From Daldinia sp. FL1419 (lineage: Eukaryota > Ascomycota > Sordariomycetes > Xylariales > Hypoxylaceae): 49,309 bases of DNA. Of this stretch, positions 1 to 13,499 are shown one piece after another (position 1 is the first letter of the stretch; each line of letters starts with the position of its first letter). The notes below the pieces were generated by a model that worked only from the letters and a program-made list of their open reading frames with translations, was not told the DNA's origin and ran no database searches. The position numbers and the translations under genes are program-made. The DNA lies in the NCBI GenBank assembly GCA_025201765.1, contig MU623536.1:1-49309 (forward strand), read 5' to 3'.

Positions 1-2495
1 ATTTAAATATCTGTTAAGGAATGCTATTCAAATATAAAACGATATTTCGATTTATTATGGTTGTAACAACCCCCCCACTGCCACTATGGTAGGTACCTAC
101 ATGATGCAGGCAATTGCCCGAGTATTGCAGGTTGGAGGCAGGAAGTAGCTTCCAGTAGGTACATGCAACCTATTAGGTAATTCTGGTAATTTCCGTACCT
201 AAGGTGGTAAAGCCTCGTATCTATCTTCGTGACATATAAACGCCCACCACCTATGTCCTAGATAATATAATAATATATAATGCAAGGACATGATATAGCT
301 GTATATTAAGATGCAATATTTGTCGACTCGGGTAGCCGCCTACGAGATGAAATATTGATTACGTACATGTGTATATTGGCGTTTGTTGACTTCCATTGAT
401 GATGTTCTTGTTTATCCATGTCGAGATGTATGTACCTACCTCCAATCATCTAGGTACGTATGGTATGTAACTTTAAGCGCCGTAAAGTGCCGTGAGTGTC
501 CATGTAACGGTAAGGCACGCGCGTATTTAAGAAAGATGAGGTGAGGTGAGGTAGGTGTAACAAGATCTTGATATGCGGGACCCAAGGGATCGTTACCTTA
601 ATCGGATAATTCCGTATCACGTATGTACCTAGTACGATCAAGAATTACAAGTTCGATGTTAGGATTGGAGGCCAAGAAGGCATGGAATCTTTGAAATCTC
701 GGCTACCTGCTTCGTTACGTAGCTCGTGTGGACTTGGTGCGAAACGGTTTTTGATGTATAGTGTTACCTTGATAAAAATTAGGCATGTTCCATGAACATT
801 ATCTATCGGCCACATGAACAGCTTCAAGTATTCACATATTCAAATGGAAATCTCACCGCCCCTTTTCTAAAGTGCCGCTCCCTACGATCGCGTCGGTACC
901 TACTATGTATCGTCGTCACACTTGGCCAAGTTGATCACAAACACCTTTATATAGGTATTGTATCTATACAAGAGTACATCTCTCGACGTTTATCATGTAC
1001 TCGTTTACCGCGTCGGGGCTATTAATATGAAGTAGATAACATGTAGAGCCGGCTATTAGAGGAAGCGTAGTAGTTGGAACCCTAAAGCCTAGCATTGTAG
1101 TCAGCACCATGCGCTTGCAGTCGGCTTCTAGCTTACACCACATGCAAGTCTGTGTCACCTGTGTACTCCCATTGCTTCGCCATGCTATTTTTTTGTTACC
1201 TACACGCATATGCGGTGCGAAAACGGGATGTCAAACTACTTACCTAAGGTTAGGTAGTTAAAGTACTTGAGTAGCGTTCAAGTCCAGTCCGATAACAGCC
1301 GCAAATACCGAATATGCAAACCGCCTTTACGTGTACCTGATAGGCTTCGATTTATTGTACCGAAGCATTCTTGGGATAGTTTCCATGGTCCTAGACACTC
1401 CGTAGAGAGCCGATCTGGCCTATATTCTGCCAAGTCGCCTGACTACCTCTTGGTAGCTAACCTGTTGTGTGAAACCTTATAAATGAGGGCTACGAGGAGA
1501 AACTATCGATCCCCTCTATAATGTAGGCTATTCCTTCCTTGCTTAGGCCATTGGCGTAGATCGAGATTTAGCAGGTTGGTATGTAGACGGGGTCTGCATT
1601 GCAGGGCGCTTCGGATGATAGTGCTATATGCAAGCGTGGCGTATCCTATACAATTCTTCAGGATACCAGCGATGCGACGCTCGTCAGGGTTCAGTTTCAT
1701 AAGAGCGTGCTGATCAGCAGTCTAGAACCTCGATACTAGAGGGGCACATTATACCAGTGACATGCATCCCCGGTCTACCACTATATAAGAATACATGGAA
1801 ATACAACACACTGCACCACACTACACCGCACTACGTACGTGGACGGATAAGTGAGAAGAGGTGGACCGAAGTACGACGCAAGACGTCCGTGGTGGGGTGC
1901 GAGGCGCCAATTTCCCCAGTAGTTCGGAAGCCTACACGACGATTAGCGCAAATATCGACAGATTATCTGCGTTTTTCTTTGCTCTATTAGTCTATGCCGG
2001 CTCCTCTTTGATTCTCGTAAGAACACGCCGACTGGTTTCGGCTATACCCGTGCTAACCAGTAAGACCCGATGGACGGCTCTTGAAAATAGCAGAGACGGG
2101 CGACTATTTGGTAAGCGAGATACTGTTAACTGACTCGGCTTTACGTATGGAGCAGCCTATATTGGACGCTACCGTAACGCATGATAGATACCTAGGCTTG
2201 TGACAATGGTGATCGGATATCTCAGCGCGACTATCTTGAAGGGGGTTTCCCTGTTAGAACCCTACTCAAGACAAAGCATTGATCCGTCCCCTTGCTTCCT
2301 TTATCCCAAAGGGTGTTAAGGGGTTTCTCCGCATAACAACGAAGTTGGGACAGGGGAATAAATTCCATATTATTCAATGCATTCGGTACTACACCTATGG
2401 TGAACAACCTGCTGTATTTGGATATGTCCATGATAGTTAGCAAACGTCAAAGATATCAGTTCAATATCTTTTATGTACGTAAGCATATTATATAC

Positions 2496-2497
<2 letters not shown>
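1..2497. other. gene-free intergenic DNA
   Basis: No open frame here resembles a known protein; the longest run under 100 codons and have no splice partners I could find. The sequence is rich in TAGGTA/TACCTA words, for example the perfect palindromic core around 91-100. I see no RNA gene or mobile element. Confidence 0.6.
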
Positions 2498-2554
<57 letters not shown>

Positions 2555-2570
2555 TGTGTGTGTGTGTGTG
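2498..2570. repeat. compound (GA)n(GT)n microsatellite
   Basis: About 27 uninterrupted GA units run directly into about 10 GT units. The tract is perfect, which suggests recent slippage. It lies in gene-free DNA. Confidence 0.97.
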
Positions 2571-5320
2571 TTCGTATATGCTCGCTTACCTGGGGATCAA
2601 TTTTCTCCAATGCCTAAGCTCTTACCTACCTTAGTAGTCTTGTAGAATTCGCCATATTTGGTGGGAAAGTTGTAAAAGAGAGGGGAGACTAACAAGGGAA
2701 AATGTGCGGACTTGCTAGTTCGGTACCCACCGTACTCGGCAGCGATTCGGGGGCCAGCAAACAACCTGCCAGGTCGAACTACTAGTAAGGTAAAAAATGG
2801 GGTTCCAATTTGCGGGAGCGGCTCGCTGCATGCATATTCAGTCACGTGAGTCCCCATTCAAGGTACATTGATTGGTTCTTATCATTCAATATCCAATTAG
2901 TCTCTCTGCAATATATTGTAACTATTGTGACTATTGTGACTTATAAGCTCTAATGATATCAATACTACTTAAAACTGCCTAACCTGTTACACCTACAGCT
3001 TCCACTAAGCCCGAGGGTCTGGGTCCATCTTGTTTAACTACCTAGGTCCTCCTGTCGAATCTGCATGGTCGAATTGTCGGTGTACACTACCTCTCACTCA
3101 TGATTCTAGGGCGGTCCAGTGCAGTACTTAGCCGGCCCCAAAGGATTTCATCCCCTTGGCGCACACGGCCCGCCTAATTGCATCCTGCCAGAAATGCGGT
3201 CTACTTCCTATTCTAATTCCGTGCTACCGTGCCTGCAAGAAGAGGAGTCTAACGGGTTCGGTGCTGCTGGAGTGAGGCACGGTGACGAAGATACGTGGCA
3301 GCCATTATGCGGTCATCCGACTTGTTTTGTGACAGGGTCTTGCAAAATATGGTACGTGCAGGCCTATTGACATGCCCATTGACCCCATTGACATGGGCAA
3401 GGCCGATCCGGAAATGCTATCTAAGCCTAATGCTATCTATCATTAACGGACCCCCTTGTCGGCGGAACTTCCCAGGCGCAACTTGCGCACTGCATCTTGT
3501 AAATCATAAGCTAGCTTAACTACCTACTTAGTATCATCATAGTACTTTTTATTCCGCTGATATTCCGTACGGGCAGGGTTATCCGATATGCGGAGTATAT
3601 TCGGACTCGGCGATGGGCGGAGCGTCGGATATCCCGGTTCAAGGGTAGAGAGGGAATTACCCTAGTAGATCTTGACATGAAAGAGTCTAGCCTGGGATTG
3701 GTTGCTGACGATAGTGGCAGACCCATTACAAACACTAAATTTGAACCTTGATGCCAACGAAATTCAGCTAGTATAGCTCGAGAAATTCAGCGAATGATTG
3801 TTCGTAATAAGGTATGTCATCTAATAAGAAGGCTTATGATTCCATGAAAAGAAACTTGCTTAGTATGTGACTAGAGCGCACGAAGAAATTACGAGATTGG
3901 ATTTTCTTATCATACGCGATACCGAAGAGCTATTGATGTATAGGCTAAATCGTGCTAAGCAGGTCTGCGTATTTGCTTCATCTTGGACGTAACGTGCATA
4001 TAGGATGCAGATGAGGATAAAACGCTATAATCCAATGCTTTATAAGCTGGAATAGTACGTGCCCGGCTATTGAAGATTGAGTGTGCGGACTCACCCAGGT
4101 ATTGAAGTAAATGCTAGGTACTCTAGTGATCCCGATTCTTAGTACTATCTAGTCTAACTATCAATTATTTGATATATCCTCAATTAGTTGGTTTCTACAT
4201 TTTCGTCTTGTCCTGATAAAGGGAATTAAACGACCAAAACTTGGTTGCTGAAATTATTGAAACTATCCCCTATTCGGACTTTAAACGCAATCTTAGTCGA
4301 GCTAGTTCCATGGTATCAGAAATTATGTTTATATAAATTGGCTTTGTATTATATAATATTCCTCTATATAACAATGTGAAGGAGGTTGACTACAATAATT
4401 CGTGAGGAACTATGTTTTTTTCATGTGCTTGTCTACCTACTTAGCTTATAGACCCCTGACAACGTGATCTATTCTTCGTCGAATTCGCATATGGAGAAGG
4501 CCCTTGTAGCTGTGGCCGACCCGTGCCAACTAAAAGAACGTAACTATTCCCATCGGGTGTAATTACAAGTGATGTAGTTGGCATTAATTAAGTCTTAGCT
4601 CCGCAGAGTAGGAGTTACGTATGCATTAGGTTTATGCTCCCGATTATTAAACAGTGGCAATTAATAGGACAGTCGCATTGGGTTTTAGAAAAGGGATATA
4701 TGGTTTGCGTCCGGAAGAGCCCAGTGCTACGTATGAGATAGCGGGCTTCCCTGTCGGTGCTATGAATAACAATCCGCTAGAGAACTAATGGAATAGGGGC
4801 AACGGCGCAATATTTGTAGGCTTTTATTAAGAGTTTCTCATTAAAGGCTATAGATTTTCCATCTCGAAGCGCTTAACGAACCGAATTTATATTTCTTGGC
4901 GGGGGCTTCCCGTTGTGTTAGGTCTAAGTAGCAGTAAGCGTGCGTAGTATATAGTAGTAATGATGATGGAAATTTCATATAAGCAAGCTATACGCAAGCC
5001 ATGATAATGTGTAGGTAATCTCCGGTGCGTCCATGATTAAACCTTCCTAGGATCCTAATCCCGGATGAGTGGTTCTCAAATCCCCAAGGTCCCTGGGCGT
5101 ATTGGATCTAGGCTGCAAGGTTCCGGAAGAGGCAAGCATCCCGCTAATTGTGACTATCCCGGCTATTTTTGGTGTTTTTAGCTGGCGAAAAACGGTTGAA
5201 GGATAAGTATATACAAAAGCTATTTGAATTATTAATATGCGAATAAACTTAGAGAAAGGTTCATTTTTCTAATTGTATGTCCCATAATCTACCCTAATTG
5301 CACCTCATTGATCGGGTGGG

Positions 5321-5674
5321 TTAATCTAGGAGAATCCCGTAAAGCAATGTTTTGATATTGAAAAGCCGGGACCCACTAGATGCTACATTGGCAATAAATT
5401 CAGTGTCTAAATGGCCTGAGAAATAAAGCCATTTTCGATACCTACCCCCATAATTTATTTGGTTACTTCCAGTATTATTTAGTTTTACATCGGGCGCATT
5501 AGGGAAGGACTGAACAAGGGAATATAGGGAATGATGCAATTTTGAAAATTGTTCATTTCTTTGCTTGCTAAGTTGTGTGGAATGTTCATGCTTAAATGAT
5601 CCCGCCCAAGCGTTGTCGGCCATGTTGCCAATCTTCTTGTTTTGTGCAGAAAAGGTGAATATGCTAGATGACAT
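5321..5674 (-). CDS. orphan open frame, 117 codons, function unknown
   Basis: An ATG-initiated frame of 117 codons that directly abuts a 1.6-kb stop-dense block. The protein is Ser/Asn-rich and shows no signal peptide, membrane segment or family motif that I recognise. There is no obvious splice structure, and no neighbour suggests a role. It may be a chance frame or a piece of a decayed element. It is listed only because it is the longest ATG frame in the first 9 kb. Confidence 0.12.
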   Translation of the reverse strand: MSSSIFTFSAQNKKIGNMADNAWAGSFKHEHSTQLSKQRNEQFSKLHHSLYSLVQSFPNAPDVKLNNTGSNQINYGGRYRKWLYFSGHLDTEFIANVASSGSRLFNIKTLLYGILLD

Positions 5675-7422
5675 TTCTCTCTCTCTCTTGGAGTTTCCAG
5701 GAGTAGGTTTAAAAGGTAGTTGGAGATAAGTATGTTTAATAGTTGTGCTTGCTTTAGGTAGGTAAGTAGACAGTTTTAATACCCGGGTAGAACGACTCCT
5801 TCAACGGTAATAATTGAATTATATCCCGAAGGAATATCTCCAAATTTGATAGAACACGTCTTTAAATATCCTCAGCATCTATAACAATGATTACCGGTAA
5901 TTGAGTCTAATATTGTATTTTTTACGGTAGTAACTATAAATGTACTTGACGTTTCTTTACGCTGCTGTGTAACTTGCACGTTGGGCGTACGAATGAGCTG
6001 GTGGCTTCAGATTATGCAGGCAAACATCGAGTATGCATCGGGGTTTTGTTGTGCGAGTTTGTACTCGACACACACCGAGCCAATCCAACCTCATCGATCA
6101 CTAGTATCCTCGACTTTGATTTGTTCCTAGGATCTAGACGGGGTAGGCTGGGTTACAGCGTCTAACGCCTGCAGAAAGCCGTGGCGCACTATTGTAATCC
6201 ATCTCATCCCAGCTGGGGATCCTCGAGCCAACGACGAGGGGTTTTGTGTAGGACGTGAGGCTTTGTGTTGACTGACAACGACGCCCCGTCGGGTTGTTGA
6301 GGATACTCCTAGCCTTCTGCAGGAGTTTGTGTAGCTTACTCCCTCAAGATTGAATGAGACGGCTTTGTAAATAATTACTAAAATATCCCATAAGTGACGC
6401 CAGCGGATACCCAAGCTGCGGGTCGCATTAAAGACGGACAATCAGCAAGATTAGTATAGCCGGCAGCTCTAATAAGTTGCACAAGGGTCAGGTTAATGGG
6501 GATATGTCATGGTGGACTCGTGGAGGAATCGAATTACGCTACCCACGTGCGCCAGAAGGATGACAAGCATCTTATAAGGCATTTCTCCGCTGTATCATTA
6601 TTGGCTGCTGAATATAAGCACTACCTAACAATAAGTGTGATATTACTGATTTGGTTAGGTTTCACAAGCCTAAGCCCAAGCCTTCGAAGCTGGAGTGGTG
6701 CAACCCGAGCCGACATGTATGTATTGTAGTATGTATTGTACATGGTACACACGATACACGGTACACGGTACGCGGCTGCAGATACGGCACAGAGGTGGGT
6801 CGACGGGTCCCCATTCCAACGAACATGGATCTGCACGGATGGGAGCGGATATGTACGAAGGACGGGAAGAGCCTAAAAGGTGGCGGTCGCATATGTCCCA
6901 TGCATCACTCTAGATAGCTACTTATCGATACAGTAAGCCTAGGGCGTGAACTTATTCGTAGGTCGTAGTGTGATGAGGATAGCGATGGTGGAGAAGATGA
7001 TAGATAATAATGATGATGACGAGATGAACGAAGATGAACAAGAAGATGAACAAGAACATGATGATGACTACGGCTGAAGTCAGCTTTGAATAGCTGACTC
7101 GCCGCGCCTCGCCGAAGGAAGGAAACCACCGGCGGTAGAAATTGAAACGGGCAGCCCGGGCTGGCTACGGCTTTGCTCATTTCCAACCACGTTTACGATC
7201 TAGGAACTCCCCTGCCAAGAAAATTGATTGGGTCAGGAAATCGGAGTGATACCAACAGGCAAACGGGAGCTAAGGCGACCTATCACAGTATATTGGCACC
7301 TCCAACACCCGAAGTGGCCCTGCGCCTGGCGTCGGCTCTGCCAGGGGAATGGCCGAGCCGCGTATGTATATTTGTGATATACGACCGGTTTTATCTCTCA
7401 TCGCCGTTTGATATTTCTCTGG

Positions 7423-7448
7423 CCTAGGGGTCTAGGGGTCTAGGGGTT
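7423..7448. repeat. short TCTAGGGG tandem repeat
   Basis: Three adjacent copies of an 8-bp CTAGGGGT unit. It looks like a telomere repeat at first sight but has the wrong unit and only three copies. Confidence 0.8.
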
Positions 7449-8649
7449 TAAACAGGTGACGGATCTATCTCGAGGGTTGCGCAAGAGTGTGCAATTCGTT
7501 AAAACTACCGAGGAGGCCGAATCGTGACGCAGCGAGCCAGATTATACAAAGGTGTATGGAAGGCACTAGTGGCTTCCGGTGCGTCGCGGATATGTGAGGT
7601 GATGCAGCATCGTACAGTCGCTGCTGGCCTTATGGGTAAGGATAACTTGTAAATGTGTAGCAAGGGAGGGGTGTCAAGTCAGATTCTCAACGGCGAGAGG
7701 TGAAGATGGGTAGGACGATGCACCATATGCACTATACATCACCGACCATACCCTCCCCTTCTGACAGCATCAGCAGTGACGGGAGGATTTACCCTCCCCC
7801 AGGACCATGCATCACAATATCCGGTTCGAAGGGCTACACAGTGGCCGGGAGTCGGGTGTCTTGGGATATGCAACGGGCGGGAACAAGGGCTGCGCGTCAT
7901 GAATTGCGCAGCGGCTCAAAGTGGCTAACATGCACGGACGCCAAAACCTGTCACAATTTTTTAGTATTGGGGGTGAGGGGCTACCTGTGTATTGTACGGG
8001 GCCCGTAAGTGTACCTATTGTGGGATGTGTTATTGATGTTGGCGATTGAGAGCGCAACCGTGCTAGGCCTTTCCTAGTAGCCTGCTGCTAAAGTCGTCCA
8101 ACGTTGCATAAGGACCACGCATCGAAGAGGAAAAAAAAAAGAGAGAAGGATTTTTCTTACGGGCGCGTGAGCCTTGTCCCTTGCTGCTTTGTACGATGGG
8201 CTTTACACTACCTACTAGTTATAGTACTTGTCTAACCTAGTATTGTCCATGCTGTAGTGCTGCAATGTTGCTATGTTGCCATGTTTCCAGTAGCTTTGGA
8301 GGTAGTAGTAGGTACTTCAACCACACGCCCCCCTTGTTCCCTTTCCCGCATTACCGCTGAGCCCTGCCCCTGTTCCCCTGTTCCCCTGTTTTGGGTTTAA
8401 CCAGATTCGATGTTTCGAAAGCTCCCATGGGACCAATGAAACGTACTAGTCCTGCTCATCCATTACCAAACGGAGGGATGAGTGAACGGACCTGGAAGAC
8501 GATTTACCTTAGATAGCTTAGCGTTATGCGATCAGCACAATGCAACAGTGGAGAGCGGGGATGGGCTGAAAGCTGTGTGAAAGGGGACTAACGGCGACCC
8601 GGCCACGGGAGGATCTACCATTACTTACAGAGCTTACGGAAGAGGTAGT

Positions 8650-8697
8650 ATTGTATCATTGTATCATTGTATCATTGTATCATTGTATCGTTGTATT
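8650..8697. repeat. 8-bp tandem repeat (ATTGTATC)5
   Basis: Five perfect copies of ATTGTATC are followed by one diverged copy. The repeat lies in gene-free DNA. Confidence 0.9.
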
Positions 8698-11600
8698 AAT
8701 GTACACACGCCTTTACGTACATAGGTACCTTATAATTGTATACGATTGGATCTTAGCCCAGCTCGGCTCAGCTCACAGAATCCTATCTAATGCGCATGAA
8801 TGTGTCGAATGATCTCGACGTTTGCCATACTTAACTCGTGTGAAGTTGCGTCTACTATGGGTCGTACTCCGCAATAAAATAAATATGCATTGGAAAACTC
8901 CAGTATTTTTTGACCTTTTTTTTTTCTTTTTTCTTTTCTTTTTTACCCTATTATTAAACTCGAATTTCGTATCAGATTCTATCTCATCTCACTCGGCCTC
9001 CTATTTTGTTGTTTTGGGATCAGGGACACTGCACTAACGTAACAAATCTTAGAGCAAGCTTGATATCTCTCTCCACAAATCATTTCTTAGTGTTGGGATC
9101 TGTGCATAAACACCGCAACATCTCGATTGCTATTTTCATTGATCCCCTTGCTTATTTCATGCCTCCGGCGAACCCGCCTGTTCGGATCTTGGGTCTCGTT
9201 ATTTCTCCGTAAGCTTCCACCCCCCCTGCCAGGTTTAGCATGTGCAAAACTACCTATCTGCTTATGAGGTACGCAAAGTGCATAAAAGAGCTTCCAGAAA
9301 TGAGCTCAATGCTACCTATAATACGGAGAGTTCCTCGATAATAGATGCATCCTCGTTTCGCAGTCTGCTTAATAAGAGGCGGGAGGGCGGAGATTACACG
9401 GTACCGCATTTATCATTCGCCTGTTTAGGTCGGGCACTGACTGTCATTGGTGTCATTAGACTCATTGTGCCGCCCGTACCATTTTTCTAGAACACCATCG
9501 CGGCGTGAAGAACAGCCAATGTTGCATACTCTGAAACATGGCCCGTGCCACCGCATATCATGACGGCAAGTCGTAATGATTCATTGCCGTAACAGTCTCC
9601 CAACTGCGGATAATCGATGAGTGAATTGATACTACTATGTAGACCAGAAGCAGGGTCCCTCGCTCGGCAATAAGCATACAAGATGCGGTAGGGAGCTAGA
9701 TAAGAACGATGATATAGGGCTGGTTGCGGCGGTATATTTGGGATGGGATTGTTATCCTCTTACCTTATTACCCTGCCTGCACCCCACAAGAGGACAGACC
9801 CGAGGCTGACTGTGTGTTAATCATTTTGCCGGGGTGTAGTGAAGCCATGGAACATACGAGGAACACAATTAAGGTCTCGGGTGAGAGTGGATCCCATCGT
9901 AGCCACGAAAGACGGGCAGGTATTCGAAGAGCCCTAGACAGGCATAGACAGATAGGTAGCTCTCCCCTCTCGCATCTCATAAGTTCCGACCTTTTTTTTT
10001 TTTTTCGTTTTTTTTTAAGGTGGTGCAAAGTTGCGAGCTTCACAAGACAAGGGACACGGGAATATGACGAAAAAAGACGGACGGAATTCCGTTCACGGTA
10101 ATGTCCATTGCGGGAAGATCACGAGGTAGCAGTTGAGAAAAGCCATGCAGAATGCATACCCACCCTCACCTCTCACATTGCGGTACACCCCAAGTGACTC
10201 AACTGCAATGTGAAGCGTGAAAACACCTGTAATATACATAATATACACCATGGACCCCGCCGCTTCCCATCCAGCCTACCATCCAGCCTACCATCTAGCC
10301 CATCTAATAGTTTTATCTCACTACATATTGCATGTCTTCTCAGGGGTTTATCGTCGTTTGCATGTTGCACTGCAGCCGCTTGTAGACCTCCCGCTTAAAC
10401 ATCTCTCGTACGACCTGTGAAGCAGCTCACCGTACCTTAGGCAGTAAAACAGCAAAGCAGCTAATGTACCTCTAGCCTACTTTTCTGCTTTTCCTTTTAA
10501 ATCCTCCACTCTGGCGAGGCTGGCTATCTCAAATTCGAAACTGTTATAATTTTTGGCCTCTGAATATCTCTCATCTGGCCTAAATGACTTTTTCTTTTTT
10601 TTCTTTTAGGACGTTGGTTTGATTATCTCATTGCACATATACAGAAACAGAAACAGACTCGTTCAATCAAATGAGGGCAATCAACCAACGCATCTAGACA
10701 CTCCCGTCACAAACTCTAGACACTAGCTCGTCTATTATACCTAATAGGCAACGTTGACTGCGTAGCGCATCCCGCAAACGTCAAGGGTCGGCTTGATTTG
10801 GCCTGGTTACCGTACCCCTGGTCGAGGTTCTGGGGTTAATTCCTTGCTGGATCCCTTCGCATCGCGACTTACATACAAGTATAGCTACTTCACAGCACGG
10901 CTCACGCCATAAAAGTTTTGGTAGCGGTGTCCGGAGTAAAAAAGCGCAGTATCAATATCATCCGCAATCATATATACCCAATTCCTTATTATAGCAAGCC
11001 GGGATAGGTGACATTTTGACTGCATTTACCCATTGGCGTTTCCAGGAAGGAAAGCATTGTGCAGTGCAGCCCGTTGATCAGAGTTTCGGGTCACCCCGTC
11101 GAACCGCTACGCTGGGATCTATCCGCCCGCCTTGTATTCCGTTACCGCATTTCCCGTTCTAGGAAGGCTAGCGCGAACGGCTGGCGTCTATCAATCTTAT
11201 ACTTGGATGCATTAAGTTACCAACAGCAGCAATAAGGTCGACCGAACGGGTTTAATAGCATTAGCAAAGCAGGGCAGAACAGGGCAGGACAGGGCAGGTT
11301 TAATAGGTTTCCCCCCAGGTGTCCGTTCAAGGAAAGCAGCGGTGTGAGAACAAACTGGCGCACGCTAAAGGGTAACCCTTGTCTAAACAAGGAGGGGAAA
11401 AAGAAGCTGGGTGCCCAGAGCCTTGGGTCAAGCCATCGGCATCGTGATTAGCTGACGGCTACCCCGTCATCTGAACCTGAAGGGCCTTGCACACTTACGT
11501 TGCGTGCATCAGGTGCCTATTAGCCCCAGCTTGTACAATCCATCCATCTAACGTGACCCCCATGCCCTGAGGGTTAACGACGGAAGTGAAGGATCATAGC

Positions 11601-13499
11601 GGCATTGTAGAGGTACAATAGAGGAAGAAAAAAAGCATCCACGCGTACCTACACCACCCTCCCCGTACGTGCGGTGGTTGTGCTACGTACTTGGAACTGG
11701 TCAGTCTGGGTCTCAACCGAACGTCCCGTTGGCTGGATTAGCATCCGGCAAGCAACCTGAAGCATAAGTTCGAGGGGAAAGGGGGGGGAGAAGAGAAGGA
11801 GAGAAAACAAGAAAATAAAAAGGAAAAAGAAAAAGAATGAGACGAAAAGAAGGAGAAGAGCGAGAGAGAAAGTAATAAGATAATAATAATAATCACAGAA
11901 AAGTCAAGCTGACCGCCCCACCACCAAAACATAATAATACTGGCTGACTCGCATTCGGCCAACCTTTCAACCTTATCCAGTGAGTTACTCCTTCATCCAC
12001 TTGATCCAACGATTACCCTACCGCATCGAATTTACAAATTCCATGCAGCCGTGAACTCTCTCGGCAACTTCACGGGGCCCTCAGCGGTACATGTGCAGCC
12101 AGCCCGAGCCCGGCAAACCGAACAGCCTACCAACAGTCTACCCGAAGTGTTCCATGCCCTCGGGACAAGCCACGTTTGCATGATTTGAGAGATCAGACGC
12201 CAGCCTCTACAAAAACCAAGCATTCTTAGATTTGTTCTAACACCAATAAGTCGACATTTCTTACTCAATTTGGTTTAAAAGGAGAATAAGAGAGCCGCAC
12301 GAAGTAACAACGGTAACATAAAAGAATTGTAATTTTTTTATGACTTGCTCGTTAGCCTTGCGGCACTTGGAACTATAATTACCTTTACCTACCCTACTGG
12401 GGTCCGTACGTCACCACCAAACGGACCGAACGAAAGGATCGGTTCGGCTAGAAATCTCTGTTTCTTTTCGTGCCGCATTTGTTACCACGCGAGTGGCACA
12501 GCAAAAAGCCTTCACGAACACAACTAAAAATAACGAAGCAAGAAAAAAAAAAAAAGCATACCTACACCGCACATATACAGGTATCTGAATATCCCGGGCG
12601 TGGCGCTCCTATCTTCAGGGTAGCCTCAAACAACAAAAACAGACTTACTTACTAACCTACACGCAAGACGCGGTATCGCCACGGTATTTGGTCGTCTTAC
12701 ATTTTTACTGGACACGTTAGCGCAATACAATTTGGTAAATAATTTGTAAGTGGTACACATGACCTATAAACCTGCAATATACCTATACACGTTTTTTGCC
12801 AACAAATACTTACATGTTGTTATATAGGGCGGCTTAATATATGTAAGTAAAAAATGAAGGGTTTTTTTTGTTTTTGTTTTCTTCCAAAGTACGAGGAGTT
12901 GGTAATAGAGAGGGAAAAAAAAACAATTAGGAAGATCCAAATAAGGGATACGCAAAAGCTTACTGGGTTGTTTTATTCTTTAAGCTTTAAAAAATTTTTG
13001 TCTTTGCAACATTAAAAAAGAGACAAGTAATTGATCAACGGGTCGCGCACAGGCACACGCATACACAACAACCTGGAAGCAGCTACGATACAGCAATACA
13101 GAAATACTACGCAACTACTCAACTACGCAACTGCGCAACTACTACGCACATAAGTATAACTATTGGGAAAGAAAGGGTAGTTCATTCGACCGAATCAGAT
13201 TTGGGTCCTTCCTTTCTGCGGCCCGTTCTGCGACCTTGTTAGCTAACCGTTCTGATGGGATTCAGCCATCAACCATTAGCATAAGGTACTAGCCTAAACT
13301 TGGACTTGATTGGAACGAAAAAACAAGCCCTTCCCAAAAAAAAAACCAATACCACCCCAATTCTAGAGGTTAATTATTGCTCCCAATTCGAACATCAATA
13401 CTGCACTGCGCTGCAACTTTAGGTACGCTGCACTGAGCTGCACTGAGCTGCATTGTACAGTACTGGCATTGCACCGCACTTTCAACAACCATAAACTTC
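8698..13499. other. gene-free intergenic DNA
   Basis: No frame here resembles a protein. Between about 10,421 and 11,737 no frame reaches 60 codons. The stretch holds homopolymer T and A tracts (around 9,991-10,018 and 12,540-12,555) and short tandem repeats. I see no RNA gene. Confidence 0.55.
10267..10302. repeat. 12-bp tandem repeat, three copies
   Basis: Two perfect copies and one diverged copy of CCATCCAGCCTA lie end to end in gene-free DNA. Confidence 0.85.

Larger units (their letters stand above)
2571..8649. other. gene-free intergenic DNA with a stop-dense block
   Basis: No recognisable gene. Between about 3,736 and 5,320 no frame on either strand stays open for 60 codons, and the DNA looks A+T-rich, as expected of old mutated repeat DNA. 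One orphan frame at 5,321-5,674 is listed separately. The remaining short frames look random. Confidence 0.55.

Noticed and set aside
7423..7448. Telomere-like TCTAGGGG repeat
   Set aside because: Only three copies and an 8-bp unit; the fungal telomere unit is TTAGGG, so no evidence of an internal telomere.
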